Shown: positions 7,686-14,460 of the stretch, piece after piece
Layout: the number at the start of each line of letters is the position of its first letter
Position numbering within the stretch: position 1 is the stretch's first letter
Origin: Streptomyces olivaceus
GTDB lineage: Bacteria > Actinomycetota > Actinomycetes > Streptomycetales > Streptomycetaceae
DNA length: 50,629 bases
NCBI RefSeq assembly: GCF_000721235.1
Contig: NZ_JOFH01000039.1
Span: 1-50,629, forward strand
Reading direction: 5' to 3'
Notes under the pieces: model-generated
Seen by the model: only the letters and a program-made list of their open reading frames with translations
Databases searched by the model: none
Told to the model about the DNA's origin: nothing
Position numbers and translations under genes: made by a program

Positions 7686-8648
7686 GTGAGCAATCATGAG
7701 GAGGAGGCGGTCGTCCGGCCGTTGACACTGGCCTGGGTCCGTCGGCAACTGGATGCCGGTGAGCGGATCGTGGGAGTCGACGCGCTGCACGGCGGGGTCA
7801 CCGCCGAGATGCGGAGACTGACGATCCGTACCCGTGACGGAGGTACCCGTCGCCTGGTGCTGAGGTCTTTCGTCGACCCCTTCTATCTGAGGCACGCCGA
7901 GGACTCGTTGAACAGGGAGGCCGACGCACTGACCCAGCTGGCCGGGACCGGCGTCACGGCACCGGGACTGATCGCGGCTGATCCGATTGCGGAGTACTGC
8001 GAGTATCCGTCGCTCCTGATGACGCATCTGCCGGGCCGGACCGTGCTCGCCGATGCCGGGCTGGAGGATCGCGTGCATCAACTGGCGTGCCAACTCGTGG
8101 CCGTTCAGGCCCTGCGGCCCGCCGTGCGGCCGCCGGAGTACACGGCGTTGACGACGGCCGACACGGTCGTCCCTCCGCAGTGTGCCGACGCGGCGGTGTG
8201 GGCTGCGGCGATCGACGTGATCCGGAAGCCGAGGCCGGCCTACGAAGGGCGGTTCCTGCACCGGGACTTCCAGCCCGGCAACGTGCTGTTCGACGTCGCG
8301 TCCGCCGGAACGGCAGGGTCCCGCATCACAGGAGTCGTCGACTGGGCGTCGGTCTCCTGGGGGCCGGTCGATCTCGACGTGGCGCACTGTGCGGCGATCC
8401 TCGCGGTGTTGCACGGGCCGGCGTGGGGGCTGCGGTTCTCCGGAGCGTACGAGGAGGCCGGCGGGGTGCTGGCCGCGGCTCGGAGCGAGCGGCTGTACTG
8501 GCAGGTGCGGGACGCGCTGGCGTGCTCGGAGGAGGTGCGGCAGCTGGCGCGGGCGTGGCGCGAGGTGGGAAGGAGCGACCTGACGGCGGGGGTCGTGGAG
8601 GGGCGGTTGGACGCCTATGTCACGGTCCTGATGGACGCGCTGTCCTGA
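7686..8648 (+). CDS. APH-fold phosphotransferase family protein
   Basis: A 320-residue cytoplasmic protein with the aminoglycoside phosphotransferase / choline-kinase fold. The N-lobe has a nucleotide-binding sheet (IVGVDALHGGVTAEM; RRLVLRSF). The catalytic loop is FLHRDFQPGNVLFD and the metal-binding motif is GVVDWASVSWGPVDLDVAH, as in Brenner's motif families. Such proteins phosphorylate small-molecule hydroxyls; resistance to a drug cannot be concluded. GTG 7686 follows a purine-rich GGTGAGG. It stands alone between divergent and convergent neighbours. Confidence 0.82.
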   Translation: MSNHEEEAVVRPLTLAWVRRQLDAGERIVGVDALHGGVTAEMRRLTIRTRDGGTRRLVLRSFVDPFYLRHAEDSLNREADALTQLAGTGVTAPGLIAADPIAEYCEYPSLLMTHLPGRTVLADAGLEDRVHQLACQLVAVQALRPAVRPPEYTALTTADTVVPPQCADAAVWAAAIDVIRKPRPAYEGRFLHRDFQPGNVLFDVASAGTAGSRITGVVDWASVSWGPVDLDVAHCAAILAVLHGPAWGLRFSGAYEEAGGVLAAARSERLYWQVRDALACSEEVRQLARAWREVGRSDLTAGVVEGRLDAYVTVLMDALS

Positions 8649-8696
8649 TCGCCGGTACTCGGGAGCGCAAGCCCTGCTGCGGCCGCACATGTCCGT

Positions 8697-8731
8697 GCGG
8701 TCGGTACGGAGGGGCTCTCCGTACCGACCGC
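8697..8731. terminator. Bidirectional terminator hairpin
   Basis: Arms 8697-8711 and 8717-8731 are exact 15-bp complements (GCGGTCGGTACGGAG) around a 5-base loop GGGCT. It lies between the convergent phosphotransferase and membrane-protein genes and should end both transcripts. Confidence 0.8.
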
Positions 8732-8738
8732 CGGGACA

Positions 8739-9824
8739 TCAGGCGCCGGCGGCCCCCGGTACCGCCCCCTCCCCGCGTCGTACCTGACGGGACAGGGCCC
8801 TCAGGGCGAGCAGTTCCAGGGCGAGGGTGAGGGCGCCGAGCAGGGCGCTCGTCCAGGAGCCCGGCATCATGAACGCCGTGTGGGAGACGAGGATCCCGCC
8901 GAGCAGCCAGAGGCGGTGGCGGTCGGTCCAGTTGGCCGCCGTTCGCCAGCGGGCGGCGAGCCAGGCGAACGGGACCGCCGTCATCGCCGCGGCGATCAGC
9001 CGGAACGGCTGCGACATCGCGTCGCCGAAGAGCAGGTCCCCGCCCAGGCCCAGCGGCAGCAGCGTGGTCAGGAACGCCATCGTCAGGTAGAGGGAGATGA
9101 AGCCCACGAGGGGTGGGCGCGGTGCCTGGCGGTTGCCCCGGGCCGCCGTGTCACGCGGGCGGCGGCGGGGGAGTACGCGCAGGGCGAGCCAGGCGAGGAC
9201 GGCGATGGCCGCCACGTAGGCGAGTGTCCAGGCCGGCGGGGTGCGGTAACCCGGGTCCTCCGTCGCCGAGATGAAGACGCGCAGGCCGACGACGCCGAGG
9301 ACCGCCAGGGCGCCGGTGATGGCCAGGCCGCCGGTGCGGAGGTAGGGCCGGGCACGCATCGCCGGGAAGAGCAGGTTGGCGATCATGACGGGGAGCAGCA
9401 CGCTGAGGACCACGTGGACGCCGATCTGGGACTCCCAGTACGTCCAGTTGACGCCGAGGGCGCGCAGGCCCCAGTCGGCGGCGCCGTACATGTCGGGGCT
9501 GTTCAGGGCCTGCAGGCCGAGTCCGTCCTCGGCCAGTTGGTAGGCGAGGCCCAGCAGGACGAGGCTCGGCCAGCCGCCGCCGCAGCGGACCACCGCCTCG
9601 CGGACGAGCAGGACGCCGGCGCCGTACATCACCAGCAGCAGGGGCAGGAGCACCCAGGTGCTCGGGACGGCGACTGCGGTGAAGGTCAGCTCGGCGCAGA
9701 GCGTCGTCAGCAGGGCCAGGGTCCAGGCGGCGCGTACGCGGCCGCGGTTCGGCTCCGCGCGTCCGAGGCGGACGTGCCGCCCGGCTGCCGGGGGACTGGC
9801 TGTGGGGGGACTGGTGGGGGTCAT
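8739..9824 (-). CDS. Multi-pass integral membrane protein, function unknown
   Basis: A 361-residue protein with roughly nine or ten hydrophobic segments, among them TLALLTTLCAELTFTAVAV, WVLLPLLLVMYGAGVLLV and AITGALAVLGVVGLRVFI. The N-terminal 35 residues are Pro/Ser/Arg-rich and cytoplasmic-like. No transporter signature is clear. The ATG at 9824 is chosen because GGAAGG lies 8 bases upstream; the frame remains open to 10091 inside the next gene. It starts 27 bp after a VOC protein on the same strand and may share its transcript with the monooxygenase further upstream. Confidence 0.72.
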   Translation of the reverse strand: MTPTSPPTASPPAAGRHVRLGRAEPNRGRVRAAWTLALLTTLCAELTFTAVAVPSTWVLLPLLLVMYGAGVLLVREAVVRCGGGWPSLVLLGLAYQLAEDGLGLQALNSPDMYGAADWGLRALGVNWTYWESQIGVHVVLSVLLPVMIANLLFPAMRARPYLRTGGLAITGALAVLGVVGLRVFISATEDPGYRTPPAWTLAYVAAIAVLAWLALRVLPRRRPRDTAARGNRQAPRPPLVGFISLYLTMAFLTTLLPLGLGGDLLFGDAMSQPFRLIAAAMTAVPFAWLAARWRTAANWTDRHRLWLLGGILVSHTAFMMPGSWTSALLGALTLALELLALRALSRQVRRGEGAVPGAAGA

Positions 9825-9850
9825 GGGTCGCGCCTTCCGTGGGGGAGGTG

Positions 9851-10306
9851 TCAGGCCTGGGCCGCGCGGGCGTCGATCAGGACCTGGATGTCGATCCTGG
9901 TCATGGAGTGGAGGGCGGTGAGGACGCGCTCGGCGGTGGCCGGGTCGGCGTCGCGGAGGAGTTCGCGCAGGTGGGAGGGGTAGACCTGCCAGGTGACGCC
10001 AAAGCGGTCGACCAGCGAGCCGCCGGGGCCCTCCTTGCCGCCCTCGGTCAGGCCCGCCCACAGGGCGTCGAGTGCCGACTGGGAGTCGCACTCCGCGTAG
10101 AGGGAGATGCCGGGGGTGATGGGGTACTGCGGGCCGCCGTTGTAGGCGACGTAGCGCTGGCCGGAGAGGGTGAAGTCGACGGTGGTGACGTTGCCGTCGG
10201 CGTCCCGCTGGACCTCGCCGGTCCCGGAGTCGGCGAACAGCGCCGTGTAGTGGGCCGCGAGGGCCTCGGCCTGGCCGTCGACCCAGAGGAAGGTGCTGAC
10301 GTTCAT
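9851..10306 (-). CDS. VOC superfamily protein (PhnB / 3-demethylubiquinone methyltransferase-like)
   Basis: A 151-residue protein of the glyoxalase/VOC fold, PhnB-like branch. The start MNVSTFLWVDGQAEALAAHY, then VDFTLSGQRYVAYNGG and a late GVTWQVYP, match the paired beta-alpha-beta-beta-beta modules. These proteins are often misnamed 3-demethylubiquinone 3-methyltransferases; the true role is usually unknown. It lies 49 bp after the flavin monooxygenase on the same strand and 27 bp before a membrane protein, a probable three-gene operon. Confidence 0.82.
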   Translation of the reverse strand: MNVSTFLWVDGQAEALAAHYTALFADSGTGEVQRDADGNVTTVDFTLSGQRYVAYNGGPQYPITPGISLYAECDSQSALDALWAGLTEGGKEGPGGSLVDRFGVTWQVYPSHLRELLRDADPATAERVLTALHSMTRIDIQVLIDARAAQA

Positions 10307-10316
10307 GAGGTGCTCC

Positions 10317-10353
10317 TAATGGTGATGGTGATGGTGGTGGGGTGGGTGGGGCG
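10317..10353. repeat. Short GGTGAT/GGTGG simple repeat
   Basis: A purine/T-skewed microsatellite fills the gap between the monooxygenase and the VOC gene: two to three GGTGAT units followed by runs of GGTGG and GGGTGGG. The G runs on the plus strand could form a G-quadruplex. Its position between two genes of one probable operon could affect transcript continuity. Confidence 0.6.
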
Positions 10354-10355
10354 AG

Positions 10356-11585
10356 TCAGTGGTGTGCGGGGGTCGTGTAGTCGGCGAGGGTGACCGTGTG
10401 GGCCACCGGCTCCAGGCCCCGGCCGGCGATGCGTCTGGGCAGGTACGGCAGGGCCCGCACCGACTGGTTGCGCAGCCACATCTGCCAGGACGAGTCGGGC
10501 AGCAGGCCGCCGTCGCCGGAGCTGCGGGCGAACTCCTGCGCCCGGTCGACGAACTGGCGCATCGCCGCCTCGTACGCGGCGAGGGCCGTGCGGTGGTCGC
10601 CGTCGGCCCGGGAGAGCTCGCCGGCCAGGACGTACGCGCCGACCAGGGCGAGGCTGGTGCCGATCCCGGACATGGGGGAGGCGCAGTAGGCGGCGTCGCC
10701 GACCAGCACGGTCCGGCCGGTGGACCAGGTGTCGAGGTGGACCTGCTCGACCCGGTCGAAGTAGAAGTCGGTCGCGTCCCACATCTTGGCCAGGAGGCCC
10801 GGGACTTCCCAGTCGGCGTCCGCGAAGTGGCGGGCCACGACGCGCTTCTGCGCGGCCGTGTCGCGGCGGTCGAAGTCGAGGCCGGGGTCGCGGAAGAAGA
10901 ACCCCGCCATCGCCCTGCCCGGTTGGGCGAGCGGGCGCAGGGCCGCCGTCCTGCCGGGGCGGCCGGCGCGGCCGGGCAGGGTGTACATCAGCTGGCGGCC
11001 GCCGAGGTCGGCGTCCGAGTCGATGGAGTAGAGGGCGATGAAGGAGTTGAGGTCGCGCACGTAGCGGTCGTCCGGGCCGAAGGCCAGGCCGCGGACGGCG
11101 GAGTGGACGCCGTCCGCCCCTACGAGCAGGTCGAACCGCCGGGGCTCGGCCTTCTCGAACGTGGCGGTGACGCCGTCCGCGTCCTGGCGCACGCCGGTGA
11201 TCGCGTCGTCGAAGACGTACTCGACGTCGTCGCGGATCGCGTCGTAGAGGATCCGGGCCAGGTCGGTGCGCAGGAGCGCCCACTCGGCGACGGGGCCGCC
11301 GGAGGGGCCGAACACGTCGAGGTTCATGGTGGCCACCGCCTTGCCCTTCGCGTTGACCCAGGCCATGCCGCGGTTGCGGATGCGGGCGTCCTGGATCCGC
11401 GGGACCAGGCCCATGCGTTCGATCACCTGGCGCGCGGTGCCGCGGATGTCGATTCCGTGGCCGCCCGTGCGAGGGGCGGGGGCGCGTTCCACCACGGTCG
11501 GGCGGAAGCCGTACCGGCGCAGCCAGTAGGCCAGGGCCGCTCCGGCGATGCCGCCCCCTGACACGAGGATGTCCCTGTTCTCCAT
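10356..11585 (-). CDS. FAD-dependent aromatic-type monooxygenase (TetX/PheA family)
   Basis: A 409-residue class A flavoprotein monooxygenase. The N-terminal FAD motif is ILVSGGGIAGAALAYWLRRY, with VVERAP after the second strand. The DG region reads LVGADGVHSAVR, and the second FAD motif is VLVGDAAYCASPMSGIGTSLAL. Such enzymes hydroxylate aromatic or polyketide substrates with NAD(P)H and O2; tetracycline-modifying TetX is a relative. ATG 11585 follows GGAGAAGACGGAG. It is divergent from a GntR-TetR fusion regulator, which likely represses it. Substrate unknown. Confidence 0.85.
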   Translation of the reverse strand: MENRDILVSGGGIAGAALAYWLRRYGFRPTVVERAPAPRTGGHGIDIRGTARQVIERMGLVPRIQDARIRNRGMAWVNAKGKAVATMNLDVFGPSGGPVAEWALLRTDLARILYDAIRDDVEYVFDDAITGVRQDADGVTATFEKAEPRRFDLLVGADGVHSAVRGLAFGPDDRYVRDLNSFIALYSIDSDADLGGRQLMYTLPGRAGRPGRTAALRPLAQPGRAMAGFFFRDPGLDFDRRDTAAQKRVVARHFADADWEVPGLLAKMWDATDFYFDRVEQVHLDTWSTGRTVLVGDAAYCASPMSGIGTSLALVGAYVLAGELSRADGDHRTALAAYEAAMRQFVDRAQEFARSSGDGGLLPDSSWQMWLRNQSVRALPYLPRRIAGRGLEPVAHTVTLADYTTPAHH

Positions 11586-11667
11586 CGTCTCCGTCTTCTC
11601 CGGTCGTCGTCGATACGTCGTTGTGTGTGCGGTGCTCTGCGTACAACGTATTGACATCGGAGGGCTG

Positions 11668-11682
11668 GAAAACAGGGTTTTC
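11668..11682. promoter_or_regulatory. AT-rich palindrome in the divergent promoter region
   Basis: GAAAAC-AGG-GTTTTC is a perfect 6-bp inverted repeat in otherwise GC-rich DNA, 83 bp upstream of the monooxygenase start and just left of the tandem fusion-regulator operators. It may be part of the minus-strand promoter or a second operator. Confidence 0.35.
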
Positions 11683-11691
11683 TGTGAGTGC

Positions 11692-11727
11692 GTGTACTAG
11701 TTCACGCGGTGAAGTGGACTAGTACAC
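11692..11727. promoter_or_regulatory. Two tandem operators for the GntR-TetR regulator
   Basis: GTGTACTAGTTCAC (11692-11705) and GTGGACTAGTACAC (11714-11727) are each 14-bp imperfect palindromes of form GTGnACTAGTnCAC, and are inverted copies of each other at 13 of 14 positions. Their centres are 22 bp apart, about two helical turns. They lie 44 bp upstream of the regulator start, in the shared divergent region. Binding by the fusion regulator is inferred. Confidence 0.7.
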
Positions 11728-11771
11728 TGGGTCTGCGATCCTGGAGGCGCACCCAGCCAGCGGAGGACCCC

Positions 11772-12743
11772 GTGCCGTCAGCGCAGCAGCCCGAACCGCC
11801 CTACCGTGTGATCGCCGGGGAGATTCGCTCCCGGATCGTCGGCGGTGACCTCCGCCCCGGTGACCGGGTGCCGTCCATCCGGGCCATCGCGCAGCGGTGG
11901 GGGGTCGCGATCGCGACCGCCACCAAGGTGACGGCCGTCCTGCGGGACGAGGGGCTCGTCGAGGCGAGCGTCGGGTCCGGCACGGTGGTCAGCGCGCGGG
12001 CCGGGCGGCAGCCGGCTCCCTCGGCGGACCGGGGTGCCGGGCCGGTCGCGCGGGGCGCCGAGACACCCGACCAGCAGGCGCTGCGGCTGCGCATCCTGCG
12101 GACCGCCGTCGAACTCGCCGACACCGACGGGCTCCAGGCCCTGACGATGCGCCGGCTCGCGGCCGAGCTCGACCTCGGTCCGATGTCCCTGTACCGGTAC
12201 GTCGCGGGCAAGGAGGAACTGCTGACGCAGATGGCCGACCTCGTCTTCGGCGACCTCGGCCTGCCCGAGGAGGGGCCGCGGGGGTGGCGCGCCAAGCTCG
12301 AACTCGTCGCCCGTCAGCAGTGGCGGCTGTGCCGGCGGCACCTGTGGCTGCCCCACGTCGTGTCGTTCACCCGGCCGGCCCTGGTGCCCAACATGATGGC
12401 CCACACCGAATGGACGCTGCGGGCCATGGACGGGCTCGACCTGCCCATGGACGTCCGGCTCCAGGAGACGCTCACCCTGCACGCGCTCGTCATCACCGTG
12501 GCGCTGTCCAAGGCCGACGAGGTCCGGGCCGAGCGGAACACCGGGATGACGCTGAACCGCTGGTCCGACAGTCAGCGGACGCGCCGCCGCGAGCTGTTGG
12601 AGAGCGGCAGGTTCCCGCTCCTGGCGACCCTGGCGGACGACGCCGCACCCGACCTGGACGTCCTGTTCGAGTACGGGCTCGCCCGCCACCTCGACGGATT
12701 CGCCGCCCTGGTCCGTGGTCCGGGCAGTGATCACGGAGGGTAG
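11772..12743 (+). CDS. Fusion regulator: GntR winged helix plus TetR domain
   Basis: A 323-residue regulator with two DNA-binding modules. Residues about 8-78 are a GntR-type winged helix (VIAGEIRSRIVGGDLRPGD, VPSIRAIAQRWGV, GLVEASVGSGTVV). Residues about 108-160 are a TetR-type helix-turn-helix (LRILRTAVELADTDGLQAL, MRRLAAELDLGPMSLYRYV), followed by a TetR_C-type ligand domain. This architecture is known in actinobacteria. GTG 11772 follows GGAGGACCCC; the frame is open to 11688 but would begin inside the operators. It probably represses itself and the divergent monooxygenase operon. Confidence 0.85.
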   Translation: MPSAQQPEPPYRVIAGEIRSRIVGGDLRPGDRVPSIRAIAQRWGVAIATATKVTAVLRDEGLVEASVGSGTVVSARAGRQPAPSADRGAGPVARGAETPDQQALRLRILRTAVELADTDGLQALTMRRLAAELDLGPMSLYRYVAGKEELLTQMADLVFGDLGLPEEGPRGWRAKLELVARQQWRLCRRHLWLPHVVSFTRPALVPNMMAHTEWTLRAMDGLDLPMDVRLQETLTLHALVITVALSKADEVRAERNTGMTLNRWSDSQRTRRRELLESGRFPLLATLADDAAPDLDVLFEYGLARHLDGFAALVRGPGSDHGG

Positions 12744-12791
12744 TGACCGCGGAGGGGCGCACGGTAGTGATCACGGAGGTGACCGCGGAGG
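12727..12791. repeat. Four 13-bp repeats GTGAYCRCGGAGG over a stop codon
   Basis: GTGATCACGGAGG (12727-12739 and 12767-12779) alternates with GTGACCGCGGAGG (12743-12755 and 12779-12791). The array spans the end of the fusion regulator gene and the intergenic DNA after it. Each contains a GGAGG, but no gene follows on this strand. Likely a local duplication. Confidence 0.6.
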
Positions 12792-12902
12792 CGGTCGCGC
12801 CGCTTTGTACACCGGTGGCCACGACCGCGGCTCCGGCGCGGCGGCGTAAGCAGGCGGGGGCGCCGTTGCACGGCGTTCGGCGGCTGGCCGCCCCGGGCTC
12901 CG

Positions 12903-13337
12903 TTACGTGGCCGCCTGGGCGTCCAGGGCCATGGCGGACTCGAGGGAGACCAGACGGGCGTTCTGCAGCGTCGCGATCTCCCAGCGGCCGTTCTGCCGGA
13001 CCAGCGTGAACAGCTGCAGGAAGTAACGGCTCGGCGGGGGCTCCTCCTCGCCGGCCATCGTCATGCCGAAGCGGTGGTGCACCACGGCGCAGTCCGGCGC
13101 GACGACCCGGGCGAAGTGCACCTCGCCGTGCACGAGCCGGGAGCCCTTCAGCACCGTGTCGAAGACCGGCTGCTGGGCGGCGATGACCGTGTCCCGTCCC
13201 TTGTGGACGGTGCCCTCGAAATCGACGAGTTCGGCGTCCTGCGCGAAGTCCGCGGCGAACGCGGCCGCGTCACCACGGTTCCACCCCTCGATCATTCGGG
13301 CGGGGACGGCACGCAGGGTGTCGAGTGACGGGGTCAT
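12903..13337 (-). CDS. SgcJ/EcaC-like NTF2-fold (SnoaL/DUF4440) protein
   Basis: A 144-residue single-domain protein of the NTF2-like cone fold. It begins LDTLRAVPARMIEGWNRGDA, continues AAFAADFAQDAELVDFEG, and ends with the strand pair RYFLQLFTLVRQNGRWEIAT and QNARL. SgcJ/EcaC relatives occur beside antibiotic and stress genes, mostly without a proven reaction. Its start is 3 bp from the stop of the AraC regulator upstream, so the two are translationally linked. No signal peptide. Confidence 0.85.
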   Translation of the reverse strand: MTPSLDTLRAVPARMIEGWNRGDAAAFAADFAQDAELVDFEGTVHKGRDTVIAAQQPVFDTVLKGSRLVHGEVHFARVVAPDCAVVHHRFGMTMAGEEEPPPSRYFLQLFTLVRQNGRWEIATLQNARLVSLESAMALDAQAAT

Positions 13338-13340
13338 GGT

Positions 13341-14372
13341 TCAGAGCCCTTTCCGCTTCGTGGCTTTCCGGTCACCATCCTCGCGGGCCCCGACGAGGCG
13401 GTCATTGACGATCGGCGCACCGTCGTTGGACACGCGTGCCCGCGGGCTGTGTCCGTAAGTGGCCTTGAAGAGGCGGCTGAAGTGCGCCGGGTCCGTGAAA
13501 CCCCAGGAGGCGGCCACCGCGGCGACCGTGGTGTCCCTCCGGGCCAGATCCGCGCGGCACCGCTCCAGGCGCCGTCGGCGGATCAGCGCGGCGACCGTCA
13601 GGGGCTGGTCCTGGAAGAGCTTGTGCAGCCGGCGCACCGACACGTGGTGCGCCGCCGCCACCTTGGCCGGGGTGAGATCCCGGTCGGACAGTCTCGCCTC
13701 GATGTAGCCGACGACTCTCGTGCGCAGCACCTCGTCCTCGACCGGGCGGACGTCGCCCAGGCGGGACGCGAGCGTCACCGCGACCAGTTCGATCACCGCT
13801 GCCGCCGACCGGTCCGCCTCGTGCGCGCGGAAGCCGTCCACGGTCCGCGTCATGTCCCGTACGAGCGAGGACACCAGAGCGCCGGGCCCCCGGCTGCCGG
13901 GGATTCCCACGCCGACCAGCCGTGCCGCCTCGTCCGCGCCGAGCCGCAGCAGGTGCCGCGGCATCAGCATGGTCACGTGGGTGGTCGCGGAACTGGCGAA
14001 CCGCACCGGCCGTACCGGGTCGATGAGGACCAGGTCCATGGGGCCCAGCACGGCGGTTCTGCCGCCCTGCTCGGCCCGCACCTGCCCCCGCAGCACCACC
14101 TCGACCTGCCACAGCCCGCTGTCGCGGGCACGTGCCGAGCGGGCGTCGCGGAAGCACTCGCCCTGCGGGGTCACCAGTTCGGTCAGCCGCAAGGGGCCCA
14201 GGGCGCGGTTCGCCACGTCGGCGCGGAAGCCCTCGCCCGGATGCCTGCCACCGCGCAGCGGCGGCAGGTCGCTGCGCTCAAGGGTCTCCAGAAAGCCCTC
14301 GGCGCTTTCCACTCGGCCACCGCGGGCCTCGGCCTGCGCGTCGCCGCTCGGCCGCGGCCCGTCACCGTCCAT
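13341..14372 (-). CDS. AraC family transcriptional regulator
   Basis: A 343-residue regulator. The N-terminal 200 residues resemble the AraC-binding-like cupin domain (FRADVANRALGPLRLTELV, LWQVEVVLRGQVRAEQ, VLIDPVRPVRF). The C-terminal AraC DNA-binding domain (about 225-320) has two helix-turn-helices: LTPAKVAAAHHVSVRRLHKL and TTVAAVAASWGFTDPAHFSR, then LFKATYGHSPRA. The ribosome site at 14372 is weak, so the true start may be downstream. It is the first gene of a two-gene unit with the SnoaL-like protein. Confidence 0.85.
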   Translation of the reverse strand: MDGDGPRPSGDAQAEARGGRVESAEGFLETLERSDLPPLRGGRHPGEGFRADVANRALGPLRLTELVTPQGECFRDARSARARDSGLWQVEVVLRGQVRAEQGGRTAVLGPMDLVLIDPVRPVRFASSATTHVTMLMPRHLLRLGADEAARLVGVGIPGSRGPGALVSSLVRDMTRTVDGFRAHEADRSAAAVIELVAVTLASRLGDVRPVEDEVLRTRVVGYIEARLSDRDLTPAKVAAAHHVSVRRLHKLFQDQPLTVAALIRRRRLERCRADLARRDTTVAAVAASWGFTDPAHFSRLFKATYGHSPRARVSNDGAPIVNDRLVGAREDGDRKATKRKGL

Positions 14373-14460
14373 CAGGGCAGTGTCCCACCCGGCCGGGTCC
14401 CCTTCCAGGCCGGAGAGCCCGCATCGGCCCGGGTGAGGACGCCCGCCCGGGCCGACCGGC

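Noticed and set aside
7686..8648. APH-fold protein as an aminoglycoside-resistance gene
   Set aside because: The fold is shared by many kinases of other small molecules and nothing in the sequence or context points to a drug.
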